Source: Cytobacillus stercorigallinarum (GTDB lineage: Bacteria > Bacillota > Bacilli > Bacillales > Cytobacillaceae). From it: 64,000 nucleotides of DNA. This document shows positions 46,627-56,229 of the stretch, piece after piece. Within the stretch, counting starts at the first letter, position 1. Each line of letters begins with the position of its first letter. Under the pieces are notes generated by a model. The model worked only from the letters and a program-made list of their open reading frames with translations, had not been told where the DNA came from and did no database searches. Both the position numbers and the translations under genes were made by a program. The DNA lies in contig NZ_JACSQT010000007.1 of NCBI RefSeq assembly GCF_014836495.1, forward strand, positions 157,061 to 221,060, in the 5' to 3' direction.

Positions 46627-47337
46627 TTAGAATAAAGATTGAAATACGAATGTGGCAAGAACAGCCCCCACTAATGGACCTACAACTGGAATCCAAGCAT
46701 AGCCCCAGTCTGAAGATCCTTTACCTGGGATCGGTAGTAAGGCATGGGCAAGACGCGGGCCTAAATCACGAGCTGGGTTTATCGCATAACCTGTTGTTCC
46801 GCCGAGACTCATACCAATTGCGGCAATAAAGAATCCAACAATGAGAGGATTTAGTCCCTCAGCAAATGAATTTAACCCAATGGCATTCAAACCAAAGACT
46901 AAAATAAATGTCCCGAGTACTTCACTGATAAAGTTAAATGGCGTATTTTTAATCGCTGGGCTTGTTGAGAAAACGCCAAGTTTCGTGCCTTGATCACTTG
47001 TAGCTTTCCAGTGTGGATAAAAGTATAGAATAACAAACGCTGCACCAATAAATGCCCCAATCATTTGAGCTGATACATAATAAGCAACAGCACCCCACTC
47101 AATACTACCGGCTAAAGCGGCCGCCAGTGTCACCGCTGGATTGAGATGACCACCCGCACCAAAGAAATCTGAAACGTAGACACCAAACGCGACGGCAAAT
47201 CCCCATGCAAATGAAGTGACAATCCAGCCACCACCATTAGCAAATGTCTTGTTTAAATTCAAATTTGCCCCAGCACCCACACCGAATACGACTAATATGA
47301 AAGTGCCAATTAGCTCTCCTATAAAAATATCAGACAT
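46627..47337 (-). CDS. glpF: Glycerol uptake facilitator (aquaglyceroporin)
   Basis: The 236-residue MIP-family channel has six membrane helices and the two pore motifs, HLNPAVT near residue 66 and AINPARD near 187. The Asp after NPAR marks a glycerol facilitator rather than a water channel. It is first in the glpFKD cluster. A strong leader terminator lies 70-125 bases upstream. Confidence 0.94.
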   Translation of the reverse strand: MSDIFIGELIGTFILVVFGVGAGANLNLNKTFANGGGWIVTSFAWGFAVAFGVYVSDFFGAGGHLNPAVTLAAALAGSIEWGAVAYYVSAQMIGAFIGAAFVILYFYPHWKATSDQGTKLGVFSTSPAIKNTPFNFISEVLGTFILVFGLNAIGLNSFAEGLNPLIVGFFIAAIGMSLGGTTGYAINPARDLGPRLAHALLPIPGKGSSDWGYAWIPVVGPLVGAVLATFVFQSLF

Positions 47338-47403
47338 TTAGTAATCCTCCTAATCATTTAATAGACTATCAAACTACTTTTTTCACATTAGCCTTTCAAG
47401 AGA

Positions 47404-47460
47404 AAACAAAAAGAGGCATGCGAAAGAAAATAACGACCAAACGTTATTTCGCATGCCTCT
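47404..47460 (-). promoter_or_regulatory. glpF leader terminator, GlpP antitermination target
   Basis: On the minus strand AGAGGCATGCGAAATAACG pairs with CGTTATTTTC and TTTCGCATGCCTCT, then TTTTTG. It sits in the 5' leader of glpFK, where GlpP antitermination acts in Bacillus. Its presence before the operon, as well as before glpD, supports shared control. Confidence 0.8.
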
Positions 47461-47791
47461 CTATATCTCCGACAAAATAAATTAACTTGTACGAACAATA
47501 TTATAATAAAATGAAAACGATTGCAAATAAATAATTAAATTTTTTAGAAGAATAAGATAAGAGACATGTAAAGAAAAATCACCAGACCGAGCAGTTAGTA
47601 GCAACAAGTAAGATCGTTTTACCACTTTTCACAGCCTTTGAATCGATGTGGGAACACTACAAAAAGTATCAGAAAAGATGAGATACAGTGTGTAGAGAAA
47701 TAAATTTGACTAAAAGATGAGAACCCTTTCAAGTCATTATATTTCTTCAGCGAATAGAAAATGCAACTTTTTTGAGACAATAAAAAAAGCC
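47461..47791. other. Intergenic region between glpF leader and glpP, no gene
   Basis: It should hold the glpF promoter. No frame is convincing and no further structure is seen apart from the glpP terminator that follows. Confidence 0.6.
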
Positions 47792-47828
47792 ATCTTTTTC
47801 TACCAACCTGTTGCAAGTAGAAAAAGAT
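47792..47828 (-). terminator. Terminator of glpP
   Basis: ATCTTTTTCTAC and GTAGAAAAAGAT form a 12-bp stem. On the minus strand it is followed by GGCTTTTTTT. Confidence 0.85.
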
Positions 47829-47837
47829 CGCAGTTAA

Positions 47838-48401
47838 TTATAGTTCCCATAAATCTCTGTTAGATGTTGAAACAGAAATAGCACCGGACTTAAGGGCTGA
47901 TTCAATCTCTGATTTCTCCCTCACCAAGCCACCAGCAATTATTTTTATATCCGTTTTCTTATGAACTTCACGAATGATTTCAGGAATAATACCGGGCAAT
48001 ACTTCAATATAATCAGGCTTCGTATTCTTCAATAACTCTAGTCCATTCTCTAACGCGAGGGTATCAATCGAGAAAAGCCTTTGAATGGCTAGCACCCCTT
48101 TTTTCTTAGCTGTAATAATCGCTTGTCTTTTTGTTGAAATAATCCCAGCTGGTTTTATTTCTTGGCAAACGAATAAAGTGCCACTTTCATCATTTTTTAA
48201 TCCATCAATCATATCCATATGAATAAGGATTTTTTTATTATGCTTTTTAGCTGTTGCTACAACACTTTTTATTTGCGTAATGTGAGAATCCAGTAAAATC
48301 ATATACTCATATTGTGATGAAATGACTTTCTCGAAATCCTTCATATTACGAATAGCTGGTAGGATTGATTGTTTGATCACTAAGATCAACTCCTTCTTCA
48401 T
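47838..48401 (-). CDS. glpP: Glycerol-3-phosphate-responsive antiterminator
   Basis: The 187-residue protein matches GlpP along its length: SILPAIRNMKDFEKVISSQYEYMILLDSHITQ, KKILIHMDMIDGLKNDE, IKPAGIISTKRQAI, PDYIEVLPGIIPEIIREV and IIAGGLVREKSEIESALKSGAISVSTSN. It binds glycerol-3-phosphate and lets RNA polymerase pass the leader terminators of glpFK and glpD, both of which are in this window. AAGGAG lies upstream of ATG 48401. Confidence 0.94.
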   Translation of the reverse strand: MKKELILVIKQSILPAIRNMKDFEKVISSQYEYMILLDSHITQIKSVVATAKKHNKKILIHMDMIDGLKNDESGTLFVCQEIKPAGIISTKRQAIITAKKKGVLAIQRLFSIDTLALENGLELLKNTKPDYIEVLPGIIPEIIREVHKKTDIKIIAGGLVREKSEIESALKSGAISVSTSNRDLWEL

Positions 48402-48653
48402 TGCTCATGTCTATCCATTAATAATAGAAACAGGTAAAAGAAGCCATTATACTAAATACCTGTCTTAATTGTTCATCATTGGCTTCATTCATTATAAAGC
48501 ATCTTCTGCACAAAAAAAAGAAAGCTAGATACTTGCTGTATCCAGATTAAAAGTGTTCCCTATTGATATAAGAAGAAAACCTCATGTATATATAGTAAAT
48601 TAGATAAAAGTTAAAAAGACCAACATCTTTATGAGATGATGGTCTTCTACAAA

Positions 48654-49307
48654 TTATATAATTGCTTCTTTCACAGCAACTTCTCGATCTCTTAAATCTT
48701 CATAAAAGTGTGCATGCGCTGTTAAAAAGTATGGGCCGAGCCAAAGATATCCAATTCCAAGCGTTAAGATACATAGAAAAGCCCAACCGATGAAGCTTAA
48801 ATTCAAACAAAAATATCTCCACTTATGACCTTTCATCATTTTTCGACTTTCAGTTATCGCTTTGTTCACAGATAATTCTGGGCGATCGCGTAAGATGTAC
48901 ATCGCTTGGGAATAGGAAAACGATTTAATGATGCCTGGGATAATCAATAATAAGGACCATAAGAAAGTATAAATGCTTTGTAAAATCATTAACCCCAACG
49001 CTCTTAAGAAACTCATATACTTAAAGCCTGTGAATAATTCCTCCACTGGAAGCTTAGAGCCTCTGATTAATGTAATGTACGACAATGCAAGACTTACACC
49101 AAATGGAATTAAGATTAAACTAATCGCAATACTGATTAAATTATATCCTGTAGCATACTCCCATTCAGGATAAGGAATTAATAGTATTCCCATAATAAAT
49201 TGGGGGATGAACGTAATCAGAAAATATAAGAATGAGAGCAATACACCCTTACCCCAGTTGTCTCGCAATGATGCGAGAGAAAGTTGTTTAATTTGTTTAC
49301 TTTTCAT
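48654..49307 (-). CDS. DUF975-family membrane protein
   Basis: The 217-residue protein has five or six membrane helices. The conserved DUF975 segments are LRDNWGKGVLLSFLYFL near residue 14, IIPGIIKSFSYSQAMYILRDRPELSVNKAITESRKMMKGHKWRYFCLNLSFIGW near 118, and the C-terminal LGPYFLTAHAHFYEDL. Function is unknown. It is monocistronic. Confidence 0.88.
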   Translation of the reverse strand: MKSKQIKQLSLASLRDNWGKGVLLSFLYFLITFIPQFIMGILLIPYPEWEYATGYNLISIAISLILIPFGVSLALSYITLIRGSKLPVEELFTGFKYMSFLRALGLMILQSIYTFLWSLLLIIPGIIKSFSYSQAMYILRDRPELSVNKAITESRKMMKGHKWRYFCLNLSFIGWAFLCILTLGIGYLWLGPYFLTAHAHFYEDLRDREVAVKEAII

Positions 49308-49404
49308 CTCGTTTCTCTCCTTTCACAACCAATATATTGTAACATATGAAAAATATACCATCAATTTATTTTTTGTATTTTGGGTGCGTTCTTTATTAAT
49401 CCTC

Positions 49405-50422
49405 TTACTTTTTCTCTATAAATGCCCGATAAATTTCACCGATGAGCCCATCCCTTTGATGAACGCCAAGCTCAGTATTCGTCAAAATTATGATCCCTTC
49501 CTTCTTTTTCGGGTATAGAGCAAGCAAACTTTGAAAGCCTATTCCCCAACCAAGGGAACTCAATTCAAATCCATTGGATGTACTTCCTAAAAAGCAGCCA
49601 AGTCCTAACCATTTACACTCACCCTGTGATGTAAACATTTCATTTATAGTTAGGGGTGAAAGGCCGAGCTTACTATCCCCTACGATTGCATCCATGAGTT
49701 CAATCACCAGCATACTAATGTCTTGAGATGTTGACCATAACCCTGAAGCAGCTGGATAAGGATCATGCGGGTATTTCTCTTTCACTGTTGCTCCGTTCCT
49801 ATCATGTCCTTGAGAAATATTTTTCGCATAAGTAATCTCATAGTACTACACGTCATACCCAGTGGCTGCAATATCTTCTCTTCCATTAATATCGGGAAAG
49901 ATTTACCTGTGACTCCCTCTATTAACTTCTCTATCAAACAAAAATGAGCATCTGCATAATGAAATCTCCCCACCTGATTCTCTTGTCTGATAATAGGCTC
50001 TCGACAATATTCAGTTTTCCCAAGAAAAAGTTGTTCTACTGTAGGGTAACCCCAACGTTTTTGATAGGGTAAAAAACTATTTGGCGGATCAATGATACCT
50101 GATTGGTGACTTAATAATTGTCTAAGGGTGAGGCTGGGTGAGAGTGTATTAGAGGGTATTGTCCATCTTGTAAGCAATTCATTTACTGGTGTATCTAGTT
50201 GGAGGTGCTGTTCATCTATTAGTTTGCAAGTTAAGACTGTAGTGAGCAATTTACTTATAGAGCAGACATTAAACATCGTATTTCCATAACAGGAAGTTGG
50301 TCTTGTTTATTACGCACTCTATATTGTTCACTTTGAAAGATCTTCTTATTTTTAATCGTTGTTATTGTTAATCCTTGTATGTGTAACGCCTTCATTCTTT
50401 CTTCTATATTTAATATTGTCAC
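49405..50422 (-). pseudogene. Beta-lactamase-family serine hydrolase, broken by two frameshifts
   Basis: GTG 50422, with AAGGAG upstream, opens VTILNIEERMKALHIQGLTITTIKNKKIF. A frameshift near 50280 precedes MFNVCSISKLLTTVL, which contains the catalytic SxxK. The frame then runs through LRQLLSHQSG and HYADAHFCLIEKLIEGVTG to GMTCST, shifts again near 49842, and resumes as EITYAKNISQGHDRNGATVKEKYPHDPYPAASGLWSTSQD to the end at 49405. Joined, it resembles serine beta-lactamase/PBP4*-like hydrolases of about 340 residues. The catalytic parts survive but the gene cannot make one chain. Confidence 0.85.
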
Positions 50423-50623
50423 TATCTATCACTCCTTTTTTTAAAAGGTAATACAACATATATTCTGTTCAATAAGAAAAAATCCCGCTAAATAAAAATG
50501 GGACCTCTTTTCAATATCGTTACTTCTTCTGTTTGCTGATGTTCACTAATGAAATAATGAAGAATCTCAGCATTTAAAAAAGGCTTCTCAAAATAATGTG
50601 AGAAACCTTGTGTTAACATCTAT

Positions 50624-50800
50624 TTAGTTACTACTATAATCATGTTTGTTCTTCGATGATGAACTCGATTGATTTTTTTGTTTCTTGCCTACTTTTTCCT
50701 CTTTTACTTCTAGTTCAATATCTTCAAGTGGTAATGGATCAACATGAGGATCTTGTTCTATTTTTTTCTTTTGTTCTTTTTTAACAGATTCTCTACTCAT
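50624..50800 (-). CDS. Small hydrophilic protein
   Basis: The start ATG 50800 has AGGTGG upstream, giving 58 residues rich in K and E, then a Ser-rich tail (KNQSSSSSKNKHDYSSN). It has no hydrophobic segment and is probably disordered. No family is recognised. It follows the YfmQ-like gene in the opposite sense of distance (lies downstream of it on the minus strand) and may share its transcript. Confidence 0.5.
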   Translation of the reverse strand: MSRESVKKEQKKKIEQDPHVDPLPLEDIELEVKEEKVGKKQKNQSSSSSKNKHDYSSN

Positions 50801-50886
50801 CTTTATAGCCACCTTCCTTATTACTTTTCCATTTACCCTTTATGGAAAAAATAAAACAAGGATTATGACAACAAAAATTATTCCCT

Positions 50887-51345
50887 TTATTGTATTTTAC
50901 TATTTAAGTATAATCGGTTTTCTTCATACTCAGCATACAAATTCTCATTAACCAAATGATAGGCAATTACTTTCTTCTTCGTTTGTTTAACAACAATTAT
51001 ATGTTTTTCTTCTATATAAAGGTACAATTGTATCTTTTTCTTTCCTTTACTATAACAAATATGATAGGGCACTGTTTTTTGATTTTGTGGCATAAATAAG
51101 TGTTCGTTGCCAGGATAAATATGAATTCTCTTCAAAAAACTCGCTTCATTATACATAGCAACTATTTTCTCCTTAAACTCTCCCTCTATCAGATGGTTAT
51201 CATATTCTAATGTAATCTCTTTTTCATTTATTTCTTGATGGATAGCATATTTTTTTAATACCCATGCAACAGCCGCGCTTGGTGGGCTAGTAATCATCTT
51301 GATTAAAATACCTAGTATTAATACAAAACCCATTGTCCATGTCAT
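50887..51345 (-). CDS. YfmQ-family protein
   Basis: The 152-residue protein has an N-terminal membrane anchor (MTWTMGFVLILGILIKMI) followed by a cytoplasmic or surface domain with FKEKIVAMYNEASFLKRIHIYPGNEHLFMP and VVKQTKKKVIAYHLVNENL, the pattern I recall for B. subtilis YfmQ. Function is unknown. It follows a small membrane protein gene by 21 bases. Confidence 0.65.
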   Translation of the reverse strand: MTWTMGFVLILGILIKMITSPPSAAVAWVLKKYAIHQEINEKEITLEYDNHLIEGEFKEKIVAMYNEASFLKRIHIYPGNEHLFMPQNQKTVPYHICYSKGKKKIQLYLYIEEKHIIVVKQTKKKVIAYHLVNENLYAEYEENRLYLNSKIQ

Positions 51346-51366
51346 GCCTTGGTCCTCCTAAAACTT

Positions 51367-51558
51367 TTAGTCATAAGCAATATATATAGCTAAAGCAATG
51401 ATGGACAAAGCAATCACCACTATATAAATCATTGTTAAGTTTCGATTATTTTTTCGTGAAGATGATTGATAATTATCGTCACTCCTATTCGTAATCAATA
51501 GGGTACCAATAATTGCAATCAATAGGATGCATATAATTACGCCGTATAATATGATCAT
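51367..51558 (-). CDS. Small two-helix membrane protein
   Basis: The 63-residue product has two hydrophobic helices (VIICILLIAIIGTLLI and MIYIVVIALSIIALAIYI) joined by a polar loop with NRSDDNYQSSSRKNNRN. AAGGAG lies 9 bases before ATG 51558. No family is recognised. It is probably co-transcribed with the YfmQ-like gene. Confidence 0.6.
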   Translation of the reverse strand: MIILYGVIICILLIAIIGTLLITNRSDDNYQSSSRKNNRNLTMIYIVVIALSIIALAIYIAYD

Positions 51559-51661
51559 GTTTTATGCTCCTTTTTGTTTATTTCGCTTTCTCCTTTATCT
51601 TAATTGAAAAGAGCATATTAATGACCATCCAATTCATCTGTTTTTTTACCATCCAATTCAT

Positions 51662-53101
51662 TTAAGTAAGTGCCAATGCGGCACTAAAACGTTGGATACC
51701 CGTTCTTATTTGTGCTTCATTCGCTCGTCCAAAGGTAAACCGAACAAATAACTTCTTTGATCCCATCATCATTCCAGGAAAATAAATCACGCCTTGCTTA
51801 ATGGCATTCTCTAACAACTTTATTTCATCAACGTCTCTTTTTATTTCACACCAAATATGAATCCCACCTTGAGGGATAGTAAAAGCCACTTGATCTCCTA
51901 AATATCTCTTTAAACTAGCAACCACTTCGTTTCTTCTTTGCACTAGTTCTGTTTTGATCCGATCTAAATGGATTGGGAAATGCTTTGACTCCAAAAAATC
52001 ATTAGCAATCCATTGTGTATAGCTAGCATGACCAAAATCAATCTGCTGCTTTGCATCCGATAATCTTTCTATTACCGAGTTCGGCCCGATAATCCAGCCA
52101 ATCCTTAAACCAGAAGCCACTAGTTTTGATAACGAACTGATGTACAATACATTTCCGTTTTGATCCATCGATTTCAATGTAGAGACATCATTGTTATTAA
52201 AAGCGATTAAGCTGTATGGATCATCTTCAATCACTGGGATGCCATACTCAGATGAAATATCCAAAATCTCTTGCAATTGCTCTTTCCTAAGCAGCCTCCC
52301 TGTTGGATTTTGAAATGCTGGATTTAAAAATATCATACTAATTCGGTGTTTTTTATGTAATGAAAGAAGCTCGGCAGAAAGAGCCTTATTGCTTAGTGCT
52401 GATAGGGTATAGACTTGAATGCCTGCTGATTTAAAAATGGGCAAGTTGTAATGATAAGAAGGATCTTCAATCACAACAGCATCACCAGGTTTTAATAAGC
52501 ATTGCACAACAAGATGCAGGGCTTGTTGTGCTCCAGAAGTAACAAGGATAGAGGCTGGTGTTGTTTGAATATTTCTGTATTCTCTCACATGTTTCGTAAT
52601 AATGTATCTTAATGCTTCACTACCTTGAGGATGGTCGTAACCTAGTCTACCAATAAACGATTGCGTTTGGGTAATTTCTCTTAAAATATCGGTTGGATAT
52701 AAATCTTCTGACAACTCACCACTCGCCATATTGATAAGTTTTCTTTTTTCCATTTCCTTTCGAATTTTTTGCGTAATCGGCAAATTAGGTAAGAACGAAC
52801 CCGCTTCAATATATCTGTTCCAACTTGGCATACGCTTTTTTGTCATGCCCCAAATATCTTTACTTATGACTGTACCACTACCGATTCTTCGTTCAATCAA
52901 CCCTTTTGATTCCAGTTCATCATAAGCAGCAACAATCGTACTTCTATTTACTTGAAAAGTTTTAGCTAACTGTCTTTCCGATGGTAGATTTTTATCAGCA
53001 GGAAAAGTACCATTAGAGATTCCATTCTCTATTTCATCAGCAATTTGTTTATAAAGCGGCTTCTTCAATTTACGGTTGATTTTGTCATTCATTATATACA
53101 T
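51662..53101 (-). CDS. MocR-type GntR regulator with aminotransferase domain
   Basis: The 479-residue protein joins a GntR winged helix (KPLYKQIADEIENGISNGTFPADKNLPSERQLAKTFQVNRSTIVAAYDELESKGLIERRIGSGT) to a fold-type I aminotransferase domain with PLP Lys in YISSLSKLVASGLRIGWI near residue 330 and IEDDPYSLI near 292. MocR proteins use PLP, usually to sense amino acid or vitamin B6 state. No divergent target gene remains intact upstream, where only a membrane-protein fragment is found. Confidence 0.93.
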   Translation of the reverse strand: MYIMNDKINRKLKKPLYKQIADEIENGISNGTFPADKNLPSERQLAKTFQVNRSTIVAAYDELESKGLIERRIGSGTVISKDIWGMTKKRMPSWNRYIEAGSFLPNLPITQKIRKEMEKRKLINMASGELSEDLYPTDILREITQTQSFIGRLGYDHPQGSEALRYIITKHVREYRNIQTTPASILVTSGAQQALHLVVQCLLKPGDAVVIEDPSYHYNLPIFKSAGIQVYTLSALSNKALSAELLSLHKKHRISMIFLNPAFQNPTGRLLRKEQLQEILDISSEYGIPVIEDDPYSLIAFNNNDVSTLKSMDQNGNVLYISSLSKLVASGLRIGWIIGPNSVIERLSDAKQQIDFGHASYTQWIANDFLESKHFPIHLDRIKTELVQRRNEVVASLKRYLGDQVAFTIPQGGIHIWCEIKRDVDEIKLLENAIKQGVIYFPGMMMGSKKLFVRFTFGRANEAQIRTGIQRFSAALALT

Positions 53102-53768
53102 TCCCTTATAGTTAATACTTATAGTGTAACCAACTTATTTAATATTGGAATAGTACTTTGTTTTTTGAGTGATAGGAATAGCATAGAACATTCTCTACTC
53201 TAATTTAGCACTGAAAAAAGAACGAAGTTAAAAGACCATACACTAGTATCCTCTACAGCTTCCTATCCGTTTCTCTTTTCACTTTTTTAATTCCTTCCGT
53301 CCCAACAACACAACCAATAAGTGCAAGTATCATACTAGTCGAAATAGCTTTAATCACATAATAAAACGCTGTGCCAGTCACACAGTCTAAAATAATGAAA
53401 CGTTTAATTGTTGATGCTTTTATCGAATAAAATACGACTTGATTTACTTGTACTCTTTTCAGCGCGGCTCACGCACCTTTCACTTAGACATACTAAAAGT
53501 TACGTAAGGAGATTTTGTCCTATGCTTACTAAAATAAATACAATGAATATACATTACTCCTACGCCAAGAGTTGCATTCATAAGCTTCATCTATTCCATC
53601 GAATACACAAGACCCTTATAAAAATCCACTGAAAGCTGTTTTTGATCAGAATTTCATTTTGTGCCTCTACACAACTTTAAGTTTCTTTCATGAGTTTAAA
53701 ATTTACAAAAACTTTAATATCAAAAAATAGAAAGATATAATGATTGCTAACACATGTTTTAAAGGGAA
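53102..53768. other. Gene-poor region upstream of MocR and MBL genes
   Basis: Apart from the fragment at 53253-53450, I see no supported gene. The plus-strand frame at 53408-53632 has no ribosome site or family resemblance. Confidence 0.55.
53253..53450 (-). pseudogene. C-terminal fragment of an unidentified membrane protein
   Basis: An open minus frame without a start reads VFYSIKASTIKRFIILDC, then VTGTAFYYVIKAISTSMILALIGCVVG and a basic tail to TAG 53253. It has two hydrophobic stretches, suggesting the end of a LysE-like or other exporter, but I cannot name it. It lies upstream of the MocR gene on the same strand. Confidence 0.4.
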
Positions 53769-53786
53769 ATGAGTTGGAGGGATAGA

Positions 53787-54707
53787 ATGTCAGGCAAAAA
53801 ACGTTTTTTCAATCTAGATAATATAGAAAACACAAAATCATTCAATGATTTTCGTCGCTGGCAAAAAGAACGAAGACAAAATAAAAAAGATCTTTCTATT
53901 CAAATCGAACAATCACCAACAAAAGAAATTGTACAATTAAATAAAAATAGAAAAGATGCTTCGATTACATGGATTGGTCATTCTACTTTTTTCATTCAAA
54001 TAGAAGGATTAAATATCGTAACTGATCCTGTCTGGGCAAACCGTATGGGTTTCGGGAAACGATTAACAGCACCCGGTATTTTTATAACTGATTTACCAGA
54101 CATCGATATTGTCTTAATCTCTCACGGCCATTTTGATCATTTAGATTTTCCCTCCATCAAAAAACTAAAAGGGGACCCCACGTTCTATGTACCAATTGGT
54201 TTAGGAAAAATTTTTAACAAACGGGGATATCATAATATATTTGAAGCGAACTGGTATGATTCTTTTAAACTAAATTCATTGTCCCTTTCTTTTGTACCCG
54301 CTCAACATTGGACGAAAAGAACGCTAACAGATACGAATACCTCTCATTGGGGTGGTTGGGTAATAGAGAATGAGCCACACTCTATTTATTTTGTCGGTGA
54401 TACAGGTTATTTTCGTGGATTTAAAGAGATTGCCGAAAAGTTTAATATCGAAACCGTATTAATGCCGATTGGCGCCTATGAACCAGAATGGTTTATGAAA
54501 GTCAGTCACATTAACCCAGAAGATGCAGTGAAAGCATATATAGAATTAAATGGCACTACCTTTATCCCTATGCATTATGGTACTTATCATTTAGCAGACG
54601 ATACCGGACCAGAAGCTATTGCTAGACTGGATGCTGAATGGGACAAGCAACAATTAGATCCAAATCAACTAAAAAAATTACTCATTGGCGAAACATTTTG
54701 GTTGTAA
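53787..54707 (+). CDS. MBL-fold hydrolase, NAPE-PLD-like
   Basis: I prefer ATG 53787, 7 bases after GGAGG, over ATG 53769; this gives 306 residues. The metallo-beta-lactamase motifs are WIGHSTFFIQIEGLNIVTDPVW, SHGHFDHLD (HxHxDH) near residue 118, QHWTKRT, FVGDTGY near 205 and PMHYGTYHL near 265. This layout matches N-acyl-phosphatidylethanolamine phospholipase D-like hydrolases. The bacterial substrate is unknown. Confidence 0.88.
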   Translation: MSGKKRFFNLDNIENTKSFNDFRRWQKERRQNKKDLSIQIEQSPTKEIVQLNKNRKDASITWIGHSTFFIQIEGLNIVTDPVWANRMGFGKRLTAPGIFITDLPDIDIVLISHGHFDHLDFPSIKKLKGDPTFYVPIGLGKIFNKRGYHNIFEANWYDSFKLNSLSLSFVPAQHWTKRTLTDTNTSHWGGWVIENEPHSIYFVGDTGYFRGFKEIAEKFNIETVLMPIGAYEPEWFMKVSHINPEDAVKAYIELNGTTFIPMHYGTYHLADDTGPEAIARLDAEWDKQQLDPNQLKKLLIGETFWL

Positions 54708-55001
54708 CTGATGGGCAGAAAAAGGTATATGGCAAGGCGAACTAGGAAAGAGATGAATCATCATGACTTCCCTAGTTTTTCCTTTGAGAAGAATTGATAC
54801 TTTATTTTTCAGTAACACCAAGTTATAAAAGCTGAGGCAGATTGTTTGGTAACATCGCTCCTACATGAAGATTCATATCTTTTAGTAGCCAATCCAAGTA
54901 TAAACAGCTTGTAGTTCGTCCCAATCTCCTCTTTCATTTTCTTCAACTCCACCGATTCAAATCCCCCCTTAAAGGGGATGCCTTTTTTTATAAAGAAATC
55001 A
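54708..55001. other. Intergenic region with a hairpin, no gene
   Basis: ATCCCC and GGGGAT (about 54961-54980) form a short hairpin followed on the plus strand by TTTTTTT, a likely terminator. No frame with a ribosome site is seen. Confidence 0.55.
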
Positions 55002-55175
55002 TTATCTTCCTTTCCTTATCCATTTAATCGTTCTTATTAGATTAGCAAGAAAATAGGTGAACAATCCTGATATAATCAAAAGCCAAATACTCAAATTGAT
55101 ATTAAAAAAGTAGAGTAATAACCAGATACATAAAATAGCTGCCATATCCCAACCGTTCGTTTTGATTCTGTTCAT
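55002..55175 (-). CDS. Small membrane protein, 57 residues
   Basis: ATG 55175 has AGGAGGG 4 bases upstream, one of the best ribosome sites in the window. The product starts MNRIKTNGWD, has two hydrophobic helices (MAAILCIWLLLYFF and LSIWLLIISGLFTYFLANLI) and ends RTIKWIRKGR, with positive charges at both ends. No family is recognised. It lies 47 bases after the DUF1801 gene on the same strand. Confidence 0.65.
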   Translation of the reverse strand: MNRIKTNGWDMAAILCIWLLLYFFNINLSIWLLIISGLFTYFLANLIRTIKWIRKGR

Positions 55176-55222
55176 TTTCCCTCCTATGGCGCTAAGAATA
55201 AAAAACCTATTAAACAGTGACT

Positions 55223-55642
55223 TTAAACAGGGTATTTCTTTTGTAAATAGTTCATTGAACTATTGATAAGTTGTGACAATGTCGCCTGATTAATGTCAGC
55301 AACTTTATTAATGTATACACATGACTTCCCAGTAGTATACTTCCCTAAATCATTTAATAACCTTTCACGATTAGGATCATCAGCTGCTAAGTAAATACTT
55401 ATTTTGGCTTTTCGCGGGGAAAAGCTCACTAATGGAGCCTCTCCGGAATGCCCTGATTCATATTGATAATGATATTTGCCAAATCCAATGATACTCGTTC
55501 CCCACATCTTAGCTTGGCAATTTGTTGATGCAGTGAATAAATCTAATAACTGATACGCATCCTCTCGTTTCTTCAAAGAATCAACACTTTCTATAAACTT
55601 CATGACATCCTCATCTGTCTCTTTTGTTTTAAGTTGATACAC
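55223..55642 (-). CDS. DUF1801-domain protein
   Basis: The 139-residue protein matches DUF1801 (YdhG-like fold): ATSTNCQAKMWGTSIIGFGKYHYQYESGHSGEAPLVSFSPRKAKISIYLA in the centre and LGKYTTGKSCVYINKVADIN towards the end. The fold is related to iron-chaperone/YdhG-type proteins but the function is unknown. Confidence 0.85.
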   Translation of the reverse strand: MYQLKTKETDEDVMKFIESVDSLKKREDAYQLLDLFTASTNCQAKMWGTSIIGFGKYHYQYESGHSGEAPLVSFSPRKAKISIYLAADDPNRERLLNDLGKYTTGKSCVYINKVADINQATLSQLINSSMNYLQKKYPV

Positions 55643-55910
55643 GGTTTCATCCTCCTATGCACTTTTTTACTTATTGAAGATATGATGTTAGAAATCATTA
55701 ACCCGTTTTAACCTTTTTTAAAAACAGTTTTCAGGTGCTTTCTTTATTGTAACAACAACTTCTCTGAATAGTATAACCAATTCAACATAAAAGCTAGAAC
55801 TACGCGTTTTTAAAAAAAGACGAACAAACCCTAATTGATAGAATTTGTTCGTCTTGTCATTTCTTTCAGACTTTTTTATTTCAATATTACTTTTTTAAAA
55901 AAATCCATCA
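55643..55910. other. Intergenic region with a terminator-like hairpin
   Basis: GACGAACAAA with TTTGTTCGTC (about 55820-55855) is a strong stem with A/T flanks on both sides. No gene is seen. Confidence 0.6.
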
Positions 55911-56101
55911 TTTGATAGGGAAGCACCCATTGATAAACCGATGGGGCCAGGCCCAATAGTACTCGGTATTAATTAGGCTGCCCATAAAATTGTCAACGCA
56001 GAATTTACGATTATTACCTGATAGAAAAGCACTATTTCGTGCCATCTACAACAGCAGTAATTGTTGCCTTAAAAGGAGCCCATAAAGAAGAAGGAGAATA
56101 A
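55911..56101 (+). pseudogene. Decayed gene fragment, unidentified
   Basis: The plus strand reads FDREAPIDKPMGPGPIVLGIN, a TAG, then AAHKIVNAEFTIIT, a stop or frameshift near 56020, then EKHYFVPSTTAVIVALKGAH and a stop at 56101. The pieces look like real protein but lack a start and contain stops, so they are probably the eroded C-terminus of an enzyme I cannot name. Confidence 0.4.
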
Positions 56102-56229
56102 AAATGCAAACGGTTATATTGCCCGTTTGCACTTTAACTATAAACAACAATATAACTTTCTTAACTAATAAATAACCAGCAGGGCATCCCCTCCCTCACT
56201 GGTTATGATGAAATGTTTTATATAACCCC

